DNA of 64,000 nucleotides from Hermodice carunculata (lineage: Eukaryota > Annelida > Polychaeta > Eunicida > Amphinomidae), in contig OZ026613.1 in NCBI GenBank assembly GCA_964020975.1, positions 64,023,211 to 64,087,210 on the forward strand. The letters run 5' to 3'. The notes under the pieces were generated by a model. That model did not search any database. It was given only the letters and a program-made list of their open reading frames with translations, and was not told the DNA's origin. Within the stretch, counting starts at the first letter, position 1. Each line of letters opens with the position of its first letter. Below are positions 12,925-25,495 of this stretch, piece after piece. The position numbers and the translations under genes are program-made.

Positions 12925-13320
12925 CAGAATCACTTGTCTATAGGACAAGTGAATCTGTATCTTTACTTGTCCTTCTCAAAATGCACTGGTCCCTCTAACA
13001 TCGAGGGGGGGGGGGGCGGAGGGTCTCGATCAATACTGAATAATTGTCTGTGCCATATGCATATATTTCTGGAAATAGTTTTAGAAGCTACAAATATATT
13101 TATTTCAAAAGAAACACAGCTTGCCGATGTTTGTTGACACCTTCAGCCCCACGCCACACCTTCAGCCCAGCCCTATGCCACACCAGCGAACTTGTTTGCA
13201 TTTTCCACTGGCTCAGTAAATATTCCAGGCAATTAGGCTTTAATAAATTATTATTTACGATCAAAAAAGTGATTGTCCACTGGACAAGTGATGTTCAAAA
13301 GTCACTTGTCCGACCAAGAT
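12925..13320. mobile_element. Eroded hAT-like MITE relative
   Basis: The left part has 'cacttgtctataggacaagt' and the right part has 'ttgtccactggacaagtgat', matching the subterminal palindrome of the element at 8057-8392. The true ends are lost. A G-run (13003-13014) and a 'ccacaccttcagccc' duplication sit inside. Confidence 0.4.
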
Positions 13321-15668
13321 ATCAACGTGTCTGAGGCAACAGGATCATAGGAATTGTAGAAGCCTGCATTATAACAGAGACCAACTAACATGCGTCCTGC
13401 ACTACCTGTCCTCCTTCTACAAGAGGGATTAATATAGGGCATTGCCCTCTTTCCCGATTGCATCACTGGCTAATTTGTATAATTAATTTTCTCTAATTTT
13501 CCAATAAAATCTGTTTAAATCACTATGCAGGGTATAGTCAATCTGTAGGCTCATGTTGGATTGGAAAATTTTGCTATGGAGATTTGTTTCATTTAATCAT
13601 TTTGCAAAGCAAGACAGGACTCATTTGTTGAAGGAAAGTGTTTTTAGACTCCCTGTCATATATTTTTTTTATATAAAATCTGTCACCTAACTAAGCAGGA
13701 ACAGTTTTGCTCCAGTCATGAGTACATGTAGTGATTCAGAATCAGCAGAGCCTCAGTGGTAAAACTCACATGTTGAGACACCATTATAATTGGTGCTACC
13801 TGTTTTCAGTTATACAAAGTAACCTGACATGAGGCACATCTCAAAAGTCAGGTCTTAAAGTGGTCTTTTAGAGAGGTTTCCCTGATTAACAATAAAGGTT
13901 AGCCCTATTTTCCAAGACAATGGAACCTTGAAGAGTTCTGTGGAGGTATATCTCGATGCTTGCCCCAGTGCTGAAACTATTTTTAGGCAATGCATAGTAG
14001 AAACTGGGGGACAAAAAAGCTTGTCCCCATCTGTGATTTGTGACTATGACACAAAGCTATCCAGCATGGTCAGAGACGTCACTTGACAGCAGGTGTCTTT
14101 GCTTGTCAGCTGAAAATGTATCTGCATCAAAATGTATGATAGAATTGGTGTGGAAAGTGGTTCCCCCCAAATTAACTGTCACAAGTAGCAAAAAAAAGCA
14201 TACCATGCACTCAATCTGATATGAAAAAGCAATATGGTTAAGCAAACCAAGAAAGTGCAACAAAACCATGGGCATGTATAATTAAAACGCCAAACAAGAC
14301 CCGGTTTGTGTGTTGATTGCAACCACTGCATGAAGCGGTGATGAGCTGATGGAAACTGTGATCAGAATAGAAGGAGATGAACATAAGCCATAACTCTGAC
14401 CTATACATCTTGTTCTTTTTTCTGAGCAATGCCATGGAGGAAATGAGGTATGCTGCATTAAGCAAATCTTTGTTGGAATTATGCTGCCCCCCATCATGTG
14501 AGGGAGACGTGGACTGGCTGTGCATGCCAATAATATTTGTCCAGTCTTGAGCTCATCTTGGCTTGAGCCATGTGCACTGTCATAAAGCACAGGCAACTGG
14601 ATATAGGCAAACGTGCCTCTGGCATATCACGGAGCGTTGTGGTTTGATGTACTGTACAAGTACTTCTATATGGTCAGGCAAGGGCAGCTGTGCCCCGAGG
14701 CTACATTCAGTGTCTTACCTGGAAACCAGGTGCATGGTACTTGGATAGGTGTACACATTCAGTACAGCAAAATGATGGCAAGTGCTCTGTCAAAGGAAAT
14801 GCTTTTGAGTACTTTGCTCACTGAATGCAGGGTAGGTTTTTCTGCACTCACCTCAACTTCAGGAGGTGTGTTCATGGTTTTCGTTAGCCTCACCAGGAGA
14901 TAGTTGCTAGACGTTGGTCATATTTCCAGCATCATTAGAAGTCTGGATGATGGCTTCATATTTGATTGCATGTGCATTTTTTTCATTTTCATTGTGTCAA
15001 AACAAATGTCAAGAAGAATATGCAACAGCAGCTAAAATTAAAGACTACAACCAGATCAGCATTCCATGTAATCCATGTAAACATTATCATGCGCATCTCC
15101 GTACGCTGAGAATCAGTGGGGATTAGCCTCTGAGACAACTCACCACTCTGTCAAGCATTCCGAGTTTTTATCCAATGTGTGATGTACCTGTGAGGCGTGC
15201 GTTGGGACCAGATGGTAACCCAAGATGTCTGGTCATGAAGCAGACTGTGTACTTGCCAGGCTGGTCCATCAATCACATCAAAAACCTATCTTGGCATTTC
15301 CTGTCCACCGAGATGGCATCAGACATAGTGATCAAAGACTGTACACTGTTGTCTGATCCACTCCATGCGCTATATAGACTTTTAATTTAGTTGCAGCAGG
15401 TTCCCTACCCCAGATGAGCAGCAAACTTGGGCTGAATATATTTTGTTCACAGGTACACATTGTTCAAGTACTTTCAGGTATTGCTGTGAACTCTTTAGGA
15501 GAAAAGAACTTTCCCTCTACTGGGCTTCGTTCAACTCAGATGTAAGTAGATACTGCAGTTAACAAAGTGCCAGAGAGCATTTAGAGGGACCGTGTCAGTG
15601 GGCTGAACAATACTAGTCAAAGCGTCAATAAGAAGAGTTAAAACTGTTGTCTGAGATAACATTTGAAA
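13321..15668. other. No gene seen
   Basis: Long unique stretch. Several open frames of 60-100 codons are present on both strands without domains or convincing splice sites. Confidence 0.4.
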
Positions 15669-15670
15669 TA

Positions 15671-15844
15671 CAGTGGAACCTCATTAATATGGACCTCATT
15701 AATCCATATATCTCATTAATCTGGCCACTTCTCCTGGAACAGAATTGTTCTTTTCAAGTAATAGTGATTCAGTAATCCAGATGTTTCATTAATCTGAACA
15801 GTTCACTGGGGTACAAAGGTGTTCGGATTAACGAGGTCGCACTG
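15671..15844. mobile_element. Pogo/Tigger-like MITE
   Basis: The left end is CAGTGGAACCTCATTAATAT; the right end is the reverse complement of CAGTGCGACCTCGTTAATCC. TA occurs at 15669-15670 and 15845-15846. The 'CAGT.GAACCTC.TTAAT' end is a well-known signature of pogo-superfamily elements. The 174-bp body is made of 'tcattaat' words and is noncoding. It is a different subfamily from the CAGTGGTCCC copies. Confidence 0.85.
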
Positions 15845-15846
15845 TA

Positions 15847-17789
15847 TATGTATTGGGGCTGGTTTTAGGGTGAAATGGAAATTTCTGACTTCTTGCAGTA
15901 TTGCTTATAGACAGCGAATCAGTCAATTTAGCAACTGAGCTACTCGGTACAACCCCTTAAAGAGGTTGTTCCTCACTGAGATCCAAATGGAGTTTTCTTC
16001 GTTATGGATTATGTGATCTTCGCGTATTTCCACAAGTGCTGTACTCCGCTTGGAATATTTTGTCTCAGCAGGAACCCAACAAGATGAATTATGTATCTTG
16101 TCAGTTTCATGTTCCTGCATAAACCTGTCTTATGATCAATACAGAGGAAGTGATGTTGGTCTTCTGGGTCAAAGTAGGGGAAAAAAGTGCTGACTACATG
16201 TATGTTGTGTGTGCACTTGAGGGCCACAAGGTGGGTGTGTATGTAATACCTGCAAAGAACTACAAAATTTGGTACATCTGGTCTTCTGTTTTTTGGAGAG
16301 CGTCTGTGCCAGGATTTTGTCCATATCCTTGGAATCAAGCATGGAGATTCATAATTGGGTCAGATGAGGTGATTATTGAAATAAAATGTGTATTGACATG
16401 TACATAAGCTCCATGCAGATAGTCACTTCAAGATAGATTTTCTTCAGTGGCCTGTGGACAAAGCTGAGATTGACCAGGGTCAGTGTGAGATGACTGGAGG
16501 CCGTAAATTGTACACTAAGTAGACCAATGGCGGGGTTTGCCATGTGGCGGAGAGTTACTTTGTAATGTTTATGGTGGCACACAACGCTATCATCTGATGG
16601 TAGTCTTCAGCCTGTAGGTCCTGGCTCTTTGTGTCTGGAGCAGGAGAAAATTACATCTAGGTGGGCCCAGTGTATGCCTTTGGGCACCTCTTGCTGTGAA
16701 GCGTTGTGTCTGACCAAGAGATAGATCTCAATCAACTGCAGCAGAATCCATGTTACATGTAGTTATTTAGATGGTGCGAAAAAAAAATCATATTGGACAT
16801 TAGATTCTTTGAAGGCTACTAATATGCATATCCCTGCTGGTAACAGACACAGAAAAAATAGTTTTTGTCAGTTTCAGACTTCATGGGAAGATAATCAAAT
16901 AGAAGGATTCTTCCTGGAAAGGAAAATAATACATGGATTATGTTTCCTTACAGCCCTAGAAAACCGGAAATCGCCCAGGCACTCCAGCTGGCAGTGAGGT
17001 TAACACTTTGGTACTAAGAAAGAGACATTTGCTACCAAAAGCAACCAGCATGCCCCCAAAAAATGACAAAAATTATTTTACAGAATTTGTAAAGCCGTAG
17101 AGTGACAAGGACCTGTTTAATCTGTGCCAAAAGTGTGTCAACAGAAATCATTGTTGTTCCTGCACATTGTAACATATTTGATGTGTGTGACTAGTGGGGG
17201 AAAAAGTTGAATGCCAGTGTTGTCTGTGGCAGACTGTGGATGGAAGCTTGTTCCATCAAATAGATATGGAAGACCCTGGTAGACACACTCATCCGGCACA
17301 GACTGCTGCTTTCTTTAGTGTTTTGCACATGCTAAGAGTGCTAGTATTACAGGCCCACAACTGCTGTATGAATGCATGGCTGCGGCAACCTTGTCAATGT
17401 CTCAGTGCCACACAAACACAAGAATCGATGCTGACAAAATACATAGGAGCAGTAAGCAGGGTGTTGGCATGCTATGTGGCACTGTCCGCAGTATCCATCC
17501 ACTATGCCAAATTTGAAGCTGAATCTTCTTAAGCAAGTATAATTGACTTGGACAATGGTGCACAGAAACTAAGCGTGATGCATAAGCTGTCAGTATAGGG
17601 AGGGAAGGCTGTCTTGTATACAAGGCAGGAGAAATTCTGTGGCAGCCAGTCTCAGGGGAGGGGCAGCAATAGAACTTAAGAGCCCACAGTCACATCAGAG
17701 AAAAATGCATATATTTCATATCAGTAGTGAAATCGTTGCCTTGATGATGCTGCTCATGCTTGGCAGGGGGAACTTTGCTTGTATGGTTG
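15847..17789. other. No gene seen
   Basis: Unique DNA without a recognisable exon. The longest frame (112 codons, 17194-17532 +) is cysteine-rich by chance composition and has no known domain. Confidence 0.4.
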
Positions 17790-17791
17790 TA

Positions 17792-17974
17792 CAGTGGTAC
17801 ATGTACCTATCACCAAAGTCTGCCCCCTAGGGAGGATCAAAATGTGGTCTTATGGAACATGCGGTCTTTTTTACGAGAGGTACAAGTAACAAGAAAAGTA
17901 CGAAGTTAAGTATGTTCTAAAGTGGACAAAAGGTGGTCTGCCATCCGAATGGTCTTTCGTGACAGGTACTACTG
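17792..17974. mobile_element. TA-flanked MITE
   Basis: The left end is CAGTGGTACATGTACC after TA; the right end is the reverse complement of CAGTAGTACCTGTCACG before TA (17975-17976). Interior 'gtggtctt' and 'cgagaggtac' words match the copies at 5664 and 11701. Confidence 0.7.
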
Positions 17975-18379
17975 TATAGATGTATGAAGACTGGGCCGAG
18001 AAATGTGATGTGCTGATCCCATTTATGAATTATTCTAAGTCTCCATGTAACTGCATGGACTTGTGGATCAACTGATAGCATTCAGAGTTTACTGATATGG
18101 AAGCGACTATGAAAATTGTATATTGGAGTGCATGTAGACTTGATATCCATTACTGCAGCCATTCTATCAGTCTTAAAACTTTGCATTCATGAATGCAGAA
18201 TTATGCATTAAGAATGGATAATCTTTCATTTTAGCACTGAATGATGCGGACTGTGGCAGATTTTATTCCCAGAGTCACTCATTTTGTGCCTGAAGGTGGT
18301 GAAATAATAAGTGCTGTCACATGAAAAGGGTAAAAGGCTGAAAGTCCATCATTCAAGAATTTTATTTTTTGCTGTCTTG

Positions 18380-18590
18380 GCTTTACCAGCAGATGGGGTA
18401 TTGTCACCATGGTGTCTGTGCATGTGGTCCTTCTGTCTGTTACCCTTGCAGATGCAGTGACTTTTGGAAAAAAATTACTCAGCTGTCATGAAACTTGTAC
18501 TGTAGAAGCATCTCATTGGATGCGTGGCTGGATTGGACATTCAGTGACCTTGATGTATTTTGAAGGTCACCAGGGGTCATCATAGTCTTA
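18380..18590. repeat. Dispersed ccaggggtcat repeat, copy 1
   Basis: 'tcatgaaacttgtactgtag' followed by 'aagcatctcatt' and a 'gaaggtcaccaggggtcat' tail. A second copy in the same orientation begins near 19235. The two copies bracket the hammerhead-bearing segment. Confidence 0.6.
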
Positions 18591-18599
18591 TCTTTGTGG

Positions 18600-19140
18600 A
18601 TGCAATAACTTTTTAACAAATTGACGTACAATTGTGTACTTATACAATGCAAACTGTCGAGCAGTTTTTCTGGTTGGGACAAAATGATTCTGGGCAGGAA
18701 ACCAAGAGCCATGAAGGGGCTTATGATTTCCTTGCACAGAAGGATCGAGTCCCAACCAGAAACATATGCGAATGATGGTTTGTATATATCCTGTAAAATT
18801 TCTTGGAATATTCTGTTTAAGTAATATTTTCTAAGGACCGAGCAAGGGTCACAATAGCTAGAAGTTGTAGGAGAAGTTCGACCGGTTTCGTTGTGTTTCA
18901 CAACTCGTCAGGAACTGTGGGCTAACCGACGTTACGTCTGATTTATATGCCGAGGGGTAACTTTCTGTTGTCACGTAAAACACGCTATTGTGATTGCGTA
19001 ACACAGAATCTCGGTTCTACCAAGACGTTTAAGTAGACTACAAACAATAGTTTTCAAGCAAAACAGAGGTCAGAAATATGTAGAAAAGCATAACCACGTA
19101 GCACTGCCATGCACAGATGAATCGTTCTATTTTTCTAAAA
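18600..19140 (-). mobile_element. Penelope-like element fragment (probable)
   Basis: This unique block lies between two direct copies of another repeat and carries a complete type I hammerhead ribozyme (18875-18916, minus). Hammerheads with very short stem III are a known feature of Penelope-like retroelements and their terminal repeats. I see no reverse transcriptase or GIY-YIG motif, so only a terminal fragment would be present. Borders are approximate. The assignment rests on the ribozyme and could be wrong if the motif belongs to a retrozyme-type element. Confidence 0.45.
18875..18916 (-). ncRNA. Type I hammerhead ribozyme, complete core
   Basis: Read on the minus strand from 18916 down. 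Stem I strand AGTTC is followed by core CTGACGA, matching CUGANGA. Then comes stem II GTTGTG-AAA-CACAAC (six perfect pairs, three-base loop), core GAAA, a minimal palindromic stem III CCGG, the cleavage triplet GTC (last base at 18880), and stem I partner GAACT, pairing perfectly with AGTTC. All invariant hammerhead bases are present: C3, U4, G5, A6, G8, A9, G12, A13, A14, A15.1, U16.1 and C17. The predicted self-cleavage lies between 18880 and 18879. A two-pair helix III would be unstable in a monomer, and such forms are known to act as dimers. A 140-codon open frame overlapping it appears accidental. Confidence 0.85.
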
Positions 19141-19234
19141 ATGTAATGCGGTACTATATGATATGGAAAGCAGACATGATAGCCATAACACATACCCTTA
19201 TTACCCTCCCAAGGGACCCATTATGGGATAATAT

Positions 19235-19345
19235 CATGAAACTTATACTGTGGAAGCATCTCATTCCAAACATGGCTAAGTTCAACATATTAGTGACTTT
19301 CACATATATGAAGGTCACAAGGGGTCTTAAGGTCATGTTTGACTA
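19235..19345. repeat. Dispersed ccaggggtcat repeat, copy 2
   Basis: 'tcatgaaacttatactgtgg' plus 'aagcatctcatt' and 'gaaggtcacaaggggtc' parallel the copy at 18487-18575. Same orientation, about 80% alike by eye. Confidence 0.6.
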
Positions 19346-19349
19346 TTTT

Positions 19350-19352
19350 ATG

Positions 19353-19414
<62 letters not shown>

Positions 19415-19420
19415 CATATG
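19350..19420. repeat. (AT)n microsatellite
   Basis: Nearly uninterrupted TA repeat with 'tgtatatg' and 'catatacatatg' shoulders. Confidence 0.95.
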
Positions 19421-22400
19421 AAATAATGGTCAACATGGAAAACATTCAAGTTGTTCAAGTTAATGTGAAATGATTACCTGCTGAAATCCATCGGCTAATC
19501 TGTCTGTATTATATCTTGCTTTTCTGTCTGCCTCTTCTTACAAACTTTGTTAATATCCATTCATCTGTCTGCTTCAAGACCACTATTGACGCGTGGTGGT
19601 TTAATTGTATATAAATGTGGTCAAATTAGAAGAAGAGGAAAAGAGTTACACTGTCTTGGCTGAAGTTGGAACAGTTTGAAATTTGGTGAGAGATATGTTT
19701 CAACAAAGTGATGACAAGTTTCAAATTATTAGGATGCTTTTCACTTATGATTTGCTGAGGCACGATTTTGGTGGGGCCCAATCTTTCAGCATCAACCAGT
19801 GAAATCCATTGCAGTGGATGGTCTTTTATGTTATATCCAGTTCATGTAGTTGATGCCCACTGTCAGCATGTCAAATTTCTCACATAATAAGCGTGACAAT
19901 TTTCTCTGCAATGCTATATCACATGAGGGTCGAGATGCTGGGGCATACTGTGTGTCAAAATGCCTACATGAAAATGAAGTAGAATGATGATGGTGATCTT
20001 GACCATCTATAAGTATAGCCTAGTGTCTTAGGTGCAGAGATGCTAATTCAACCAATCAGCGTGAGGGTACCTGAGATGTGAATTTTTTTCAGACAAGGCT
20101 GTATATATATTAGATAACAGGTCACAGACAAATTATGGATGTCGTTAGTGTAATATGTCAGTAAAACTCAAAACCAAAAATGTGGTGTTCATGCACAAAC
20201 TTCTATTTTTTTTTTTTTTCTGTGTATGTATAATCTGTTTACCTTCACACAGTATGCTACCAAGCTGGTTGGCAGAGACCTTAAATAGACAATATAAAGC
20301 AGTGGATGCCGAAACTATTGTTACCTTTTAATCAGCATCCTGCTTGTTTGCTCATATTAAAAAATAATGTAAATCTGAAATGGTTCTTCGATGGTAAGTA
20401 AAGGAAAATATCTAATGTGATCATCGCAGAATTTAAAAAATGCTAAAGGCTTTTTAATGTAATTGTATGGGAAAAATGAACACAGGTTCTGTACTTTTAA
20501 GCTCATCTTTCGGCCCAGCATGAGAAGCTTAGTGTAATATGACACAGAGCTTTTACACATTCAATTCTGTCAGTGAAAATTATCATTTGATAACAACTGA
20601 AAAAGTAAGCCCAAAGAAAAGAAAAATAGACACAGTGGAGAAACACATTAATGCACAGAATGATATTCTCTTACATCAGACCTTATAATGATGCCATATT
20701 CACATCATTTCTAAAATGCAAAGATGTGGAAATAAAATCCTTTTCAACAGCAAATGCATACATTCCCGCTAATTGCATTTACGTATCTCATTACCTTTTG
20801 GGTCAGCAAAATATGTTATACTGAACAAAGATTTTATCACAATTTATTTTCCATCCATATTATGCTTAACCAGTTTTGAGAATCATGATTGATATTTAAA
20901 ATGCAAATAGCAGTTTTCTTTTTCAAGTCGTTTAGTCATCACAGAATAAAAACTGTCCCTCTTGTCAAAATTACTGAAAGAAAAAAATTAATTTCCACGC
21001 TGTGTCTGCGTTTTTGTAAACCAAAATGTTATCACAAGAAATATCCAATGTGGGAGTGCAAAAAAAGAAACGTTTTGTACAAAGAACTAATAGAATTTAC
21101 TGGCTTGGCTATGGACCTAAAGGCAAATCTCCCGAGCATTAGGATTGATAACGTGGCAATAAATACACAGTGATTTGCATTGGTTGAGTAGATGTTGGCT
21201 GCAGTAATCCCGTGGTGAGATTACAACAGAGAATGGACAGCTTTACCTGTGGCTGTACGGCAAAGATACTGCACCAAGTAGGATTTGCCAATCCTCATGC
21301 AAAGCAGATTATACTGGCACCATATTATGACTACTAAAATTGTCAGACAAAATCGTGCATGGAGGTAGATCATGGAATATTGGATTATATATTCCCTTCA
21401 TGAGATAAAAATGTTGTTCTTCATAAACCACAGGAACATTAATTGAATTAACTGGCTTTCAATATATTTTTTTTAATCTTAGGTAATAAGCTAAGTGTAT
21501 TGATTAGGATGATCTTTCTCATGTTTTTGTTATGGTTTGTCCAAGTGTGATGTATCAGGTTAATCATGAAGACATCCATTAAATATAGTGCATTTTACCG
21601 AACTTCATTCCTTTAAAATAAGTCAGAGATTGGCAAGATTTAAGACCCACAGTGATGATATATTTATCTTAATTTCATCATGAAACATGAGTAATAGACA
21701 GTCTAAAAAAATAATTCTTTATTTTTGTCTTTTAAGTGTGATTATTGAGTGCATGTATGTGGTATCTTTAGTCCAGGACTTTGTTTCTTACCATTGGTCA
21801 GTCCATGATTGGTGCTGTCAGGACAGGAAATGGAACCTTTGTCAAACAAGCCAATTTTTCTGAAATGAAAAACTGCACATAACTGTGGGAAATGTAATCC
21901 CTTTGGCATGTTATAGCAGACAGGTGTGGGGCATGTGATGTACAGGCTGTTGCAAGGAGACCTTTAGAAGTAAGATTACAAGTGAATGAATCGCAGGATC
22001 AGGTTGTGCTTTGTTTGTGGGCAGGGAGAGATGTGGTCTTAAGTATCTGTTTGAAGATTTTCTGGTGGAAGTAAAAACAGCTTCCTGAGGCTTGAATTGT
22101 AACACGATGACATATTTAATTGCATTCAGTCAAATTAAAGGGAATTTTGGCACAAGTTCTTCCTGATTGTTTCTTTTGGTAAACACTTGGTGATTGTTGA
22201 TTAGAAAGCAATTTTCACTTACTCTGTGCAAAAATGATGAAATTTGTGGCCAATGGTTTGCTTAGCATAAAAAAGTCATCAGTTTTTACATTGCTGGTCA
22301 AGTGATGCTTAGGAGGAAGCAGAGATTAATGTGTAATGGAGACAGTGGCCAAATATCTATATATGCCTCACTCCCAATTGCAAAGTTCTCTTTATTTTGC

Positions 22401-22829
22401 CAAACAAACACCAGTGGTGCCAATTTTTGAACCCAATCAGGAATCAAATATATAAACCAATGTAGTATAGGAAATATGAGCCAAAAAATGCAGTATTTCA
22501 TACTGTAAACTTGAAAAATGTCCATGACCCCAGTTCATTAATCCTGGGCTTGACGTCTTGCCTGCCACACTCATGAAAATGTTCTAGGCCAACACAGTTT
22601 CCCCAAAGTGCTTCAAAATGTCCTCACCCTGAAACACAAAGACAATCCCAGATCAGCTCCAGGCTCATCACTTGCCAGGCAATGCAAAAACCACTTACTT
22701 TAGACTGGTGGTGATGGTCACTGGAATTGAAGTGAAAAATCTTTCTTTCAATAGGAATTTCAACATGCAATTACCATGTAGTTCTAGCTTAGTATGCAGA
22801 AAAATCTGTGACCATTGAGGGAATAAGTG
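19421..22829. other. No gene seen; long unique AT-rich stretch
   Basis: Over 3.4 kb without a recognisable repeat or exon. Within it, 20690-20800 is dense in 'taat', 'atgcaaa' and 'aattgcat' words that could be homeodomain or POU sites. No function can be shown from the sequence. Confidence 0.4.
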
Positions 22830-23290
22830 AAATTTTCTGATCTATGACCACTGTGGAATGAGTTGCTCATTATGATCTATGAGATAGTCCCACAAGTTGA
22901 ACATTCTGATCTATGACCACTGTGGAATGAATTGCTCATTCTGATCTATGAGACAGTGCCACAAGTTGAATATTCTGATCTATGACCACTGTGGAATGAG
23001 TTGCTCATTCTGATCTATGAGACAGTGCCACAAGTTGAACATTCTGATCTATGATCACTGTGGAATGAATTGCTCATTCTGATCAATTAAACAGTTCAAC
23101 ATTCTGATCTATGACCACTGTGGAATGAGTTGTTCATTCTGATCTGTTAGACAGTGGGACAAGTTGAACATTCTGATCTGTTAGACAGTGGGATGAGTTG
23201 CTCACTTTGATCTGTTAGACAGTAGGATAAAGTTGGAACTTCTTGATCTATGACCTGTGGAATGAGTTGAACATTCTAATATTTGATCAA
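22830..23290. repeat. 69-bp tandem satellite, about 6.5 copies
   Basis: 'tctatgaccactgtggaatg' starts at 22841, 22910 and 22979, with a variant at 23048: exactly 69-bp spacing. A 60-bp unit and diverging copies follow. Each unit is itself two 34-35 bp half-repeats: 'gatctatgaccactgtggaa' plus 'gttgctcat', and 'gatctatgagacagtgccac' plus 'aagttgaacat'. It is therefore a dimeric higher-order repeat. Noncoding. Confidence 0.9.
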
Positions 23291-23748
23291 TGTGAAATTA
23301 CCGAGGTAAACAGTTTGCCATCCCCTGCTTGCTCAAGACGAATCAGCATTATTTAATGTATAGGTGTACCTGGTATCTGTGGTCCACAGGTCTATAACAA
23401 GTCAGCTTGCATGTTATGTGAGGCTCTGCTTTGCAGAGATTATTTTCAAAGATTGATATTTCATTGCAAGAGTGATTTAGCTTAATTCAGAAGAAGAGAT
23501 CAAAGCATACTTCAGTGTTAGCAGCTGGACAAAAGATGTACGAGCCTATGGAATGATTAGTTTTGCTATTTTGCTCTAAAACAAATGTACAAGTGTCCAT
23601 GGAAGCCAAATTTGTAAGGAAGACCATACTATGAGATATTGTGGCTTTTGGTGCACTGGCATAGTACCTTGTGGAGGTTCACAACTGCCCCAAGTGTATG
23701 GTAACTCCTGTAAATGTAAGGATCTTGGAAGCCAGTGTCTGGTCTGTG
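23291..23748. other. No gene seen
   Basis: Unique DNA between the satellite and a MITE. Confidence 0.45.
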
Positions 23749-23993
23749 ATTCATCTATCCCCCTGCCCCTAAAGCAGCCAAGATAGACTGGATGTCAAAT
23801 GTTACCTACTGCAATGTCTCCCCCCCCCCCCTTAATTTATTGTCAATGAAAATGAGTTTGAATGAGAAATGCGGATGAGACCTGTCATAGTTGCCTGCCC
23901 TTAGGCAACACCATTACTTGGCGGGGTTGGGCCCTTTGAGCCCAGCCCATGCCAAGGGAAGTATTCAACTGTAAATGAATTGGAATGGGTTCA
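23749..23993 (-). mobile_element. piggyBac-type MITE, decayed
   Basis: It shares 'gtcaaatgttacctactgca' and the 'cagcccatgccaaggg' hairpin arm with the better copies at 38299 and 60354. TTCA stands at both borders where intact copies have TTAA. A C-run (23820-23831) has expanded inside. Confidence 0.55.
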
Positions 23994-25411
23994 TTTCTCA
24001 TCTTAAATGATATTGGTCTTCCAACTTGCTACCATAGGATTAATGACTAATTTATAAGGTGCATTAAGAACTGTTTACCGGGGTCAGTGTTTCAACTGAG
24101 GATCCTAAGTTTTTCAGTCGTTGTCAGTGGAAAATTGCCTGCATAAGTCTTCACATGATATAAACATGGTTGAATGTTACAAAGAAAGATATCTATCCAA
24201 AACCACATAAGACATGTAAGCTGTTCCTTTTATGTTATCATGTTTCAGCACAGAACATACTTGCTCTGGTTTTCACTGAAGTCCTTGATTTGTCATCAAG
24301 GTGCCAGCCTTTTTACCTGCTATTCCAGTTGTAGAACTTGGTGCACTGTCATATTATCCACAGTGTCAAAAAGGACAGCTCCTCTGACAACCACAAACCA
24401 GGAAACAGCCCTGCTTCAGTGTAAGGAATTCTAATCTCATCCTTTGGGCATAACTTTAGAAGTTGACTTTATGCAGAAAGTTCATAAATTGATGATACGA
24501 ATAATCATTTTACAAATCAAACTATCACAACTGGATTTGTATATATTTGTCCCTGCAGTGTAATTATTTTAGGCCTGCACAATGTTTTAAGAGGATGAAG
24601 CATCTGAACTCTAGCTTTAAAACACAAATCGTTGAAAGTCTGATTGTTTATTGGCCAGAATTTGTTTTCTATGCACACCTGTATTCTGCTCATTGAACAG
24701 GTGTTTATCATATTTTAACAGTCTGTTTGGGAACAAAATTTTTGTTCTTCTCTTATTGTCCCTGTGTTTTTATTCAGGTGTAGTCAAGATCAATAAAGTT
24801 GAAACAGTCGACTCAAACATTGATCTGAAATATAAGGAATAAATGATAATCAATTTCCAAGTTTGCGGTCAATTCATAGGCTTTAACCTTAGGTATTTGT
24901 AGAACAGTTTGCTGTAGCTGTTTCGAGTGGAAACGTGACTTCTGCTTGTATAAAGCTCGAAATTCAGTAAAACAAGTACCTTGCCTGCTGTTCATTGTTA
25001 TCTCAGCCTCAATATTGTTTACCAACTTGCTGGTCAGACTGAGTAGCTGCAGATGCTAATCAGACAGTGTGTGCAGGCGTGATAGGTGCACATGTTTACA
25101 GCTTAAGGCTGGCTGCTGTGGTCTGCCTGATTGTTGAGCTGCTTTATACAATTACATTGCCAATTTGTGTCAAAATACTGCTCAGCTGGTGGGTGGATTC
25201 CTTCCCTGTGGAACTAAATAATCCTGTGTAAGGTGCAGATGACGCATGTATGCTCCCCCCCCCCCACCACCACCACCATTTAAAAAAAAAAAATCTTTTT
25301 AGTCTTCTGCTTTTTGGTGATCAACACAGGAGCTTAATGATTTTGTCAGGAAGGGAATAGCATCCAAGTCAAATTTGCCTTTGGTAAACCGGAGACAGCT
25401 CATCACTATTA
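23994..25411. other. No gene seen
   Basis: Unique DNA. A C-run with CAC repeats occurs at about 25255-25280, followed by an A-run. Confidence 0.4.
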
Positions 25412-25495
25412 ATGAAGATGCGTCCATGTCTTGTGTTCCTTTGTTGGACGTTCATCTGCATTATTGCAGGAGACTTCAGGTGTTTTCTTGTGAAG
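25412..25495 (+). CDS. Possible first exon with signal peptide
   Basis: An ATG at 25412, with a second at 25418, opens a frame whose start is MKMRPC followed by the hydrophobic run LVFLCWTFICIIAG and then DFRCFLVK. This has the layout of a secretory signal peptide: basic N-end, 14-residue hydrophobic core, small residues before the likely cut. The frame meets a good splice donor AAG|GTTAGG at 25495/25496. I cannot recognise the protein and see no partner exon downstream. A chance open frame is a serious alternative. Confidence 0.22.

Noticed and set aside
18479-18901. 140-codon open frame, minus strand, over the hammerhead
   Set aside because: It runs from a dispersed repeat through the ribozyme; no reverse transcriptase, GIY-YIG or other motif, so coding is unlikely.
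22830-23290. CRISPR-like spacing of repeats
   Set aside because: The units are contiguous tandem repeats without unique spacers, and the genome is animal-like.
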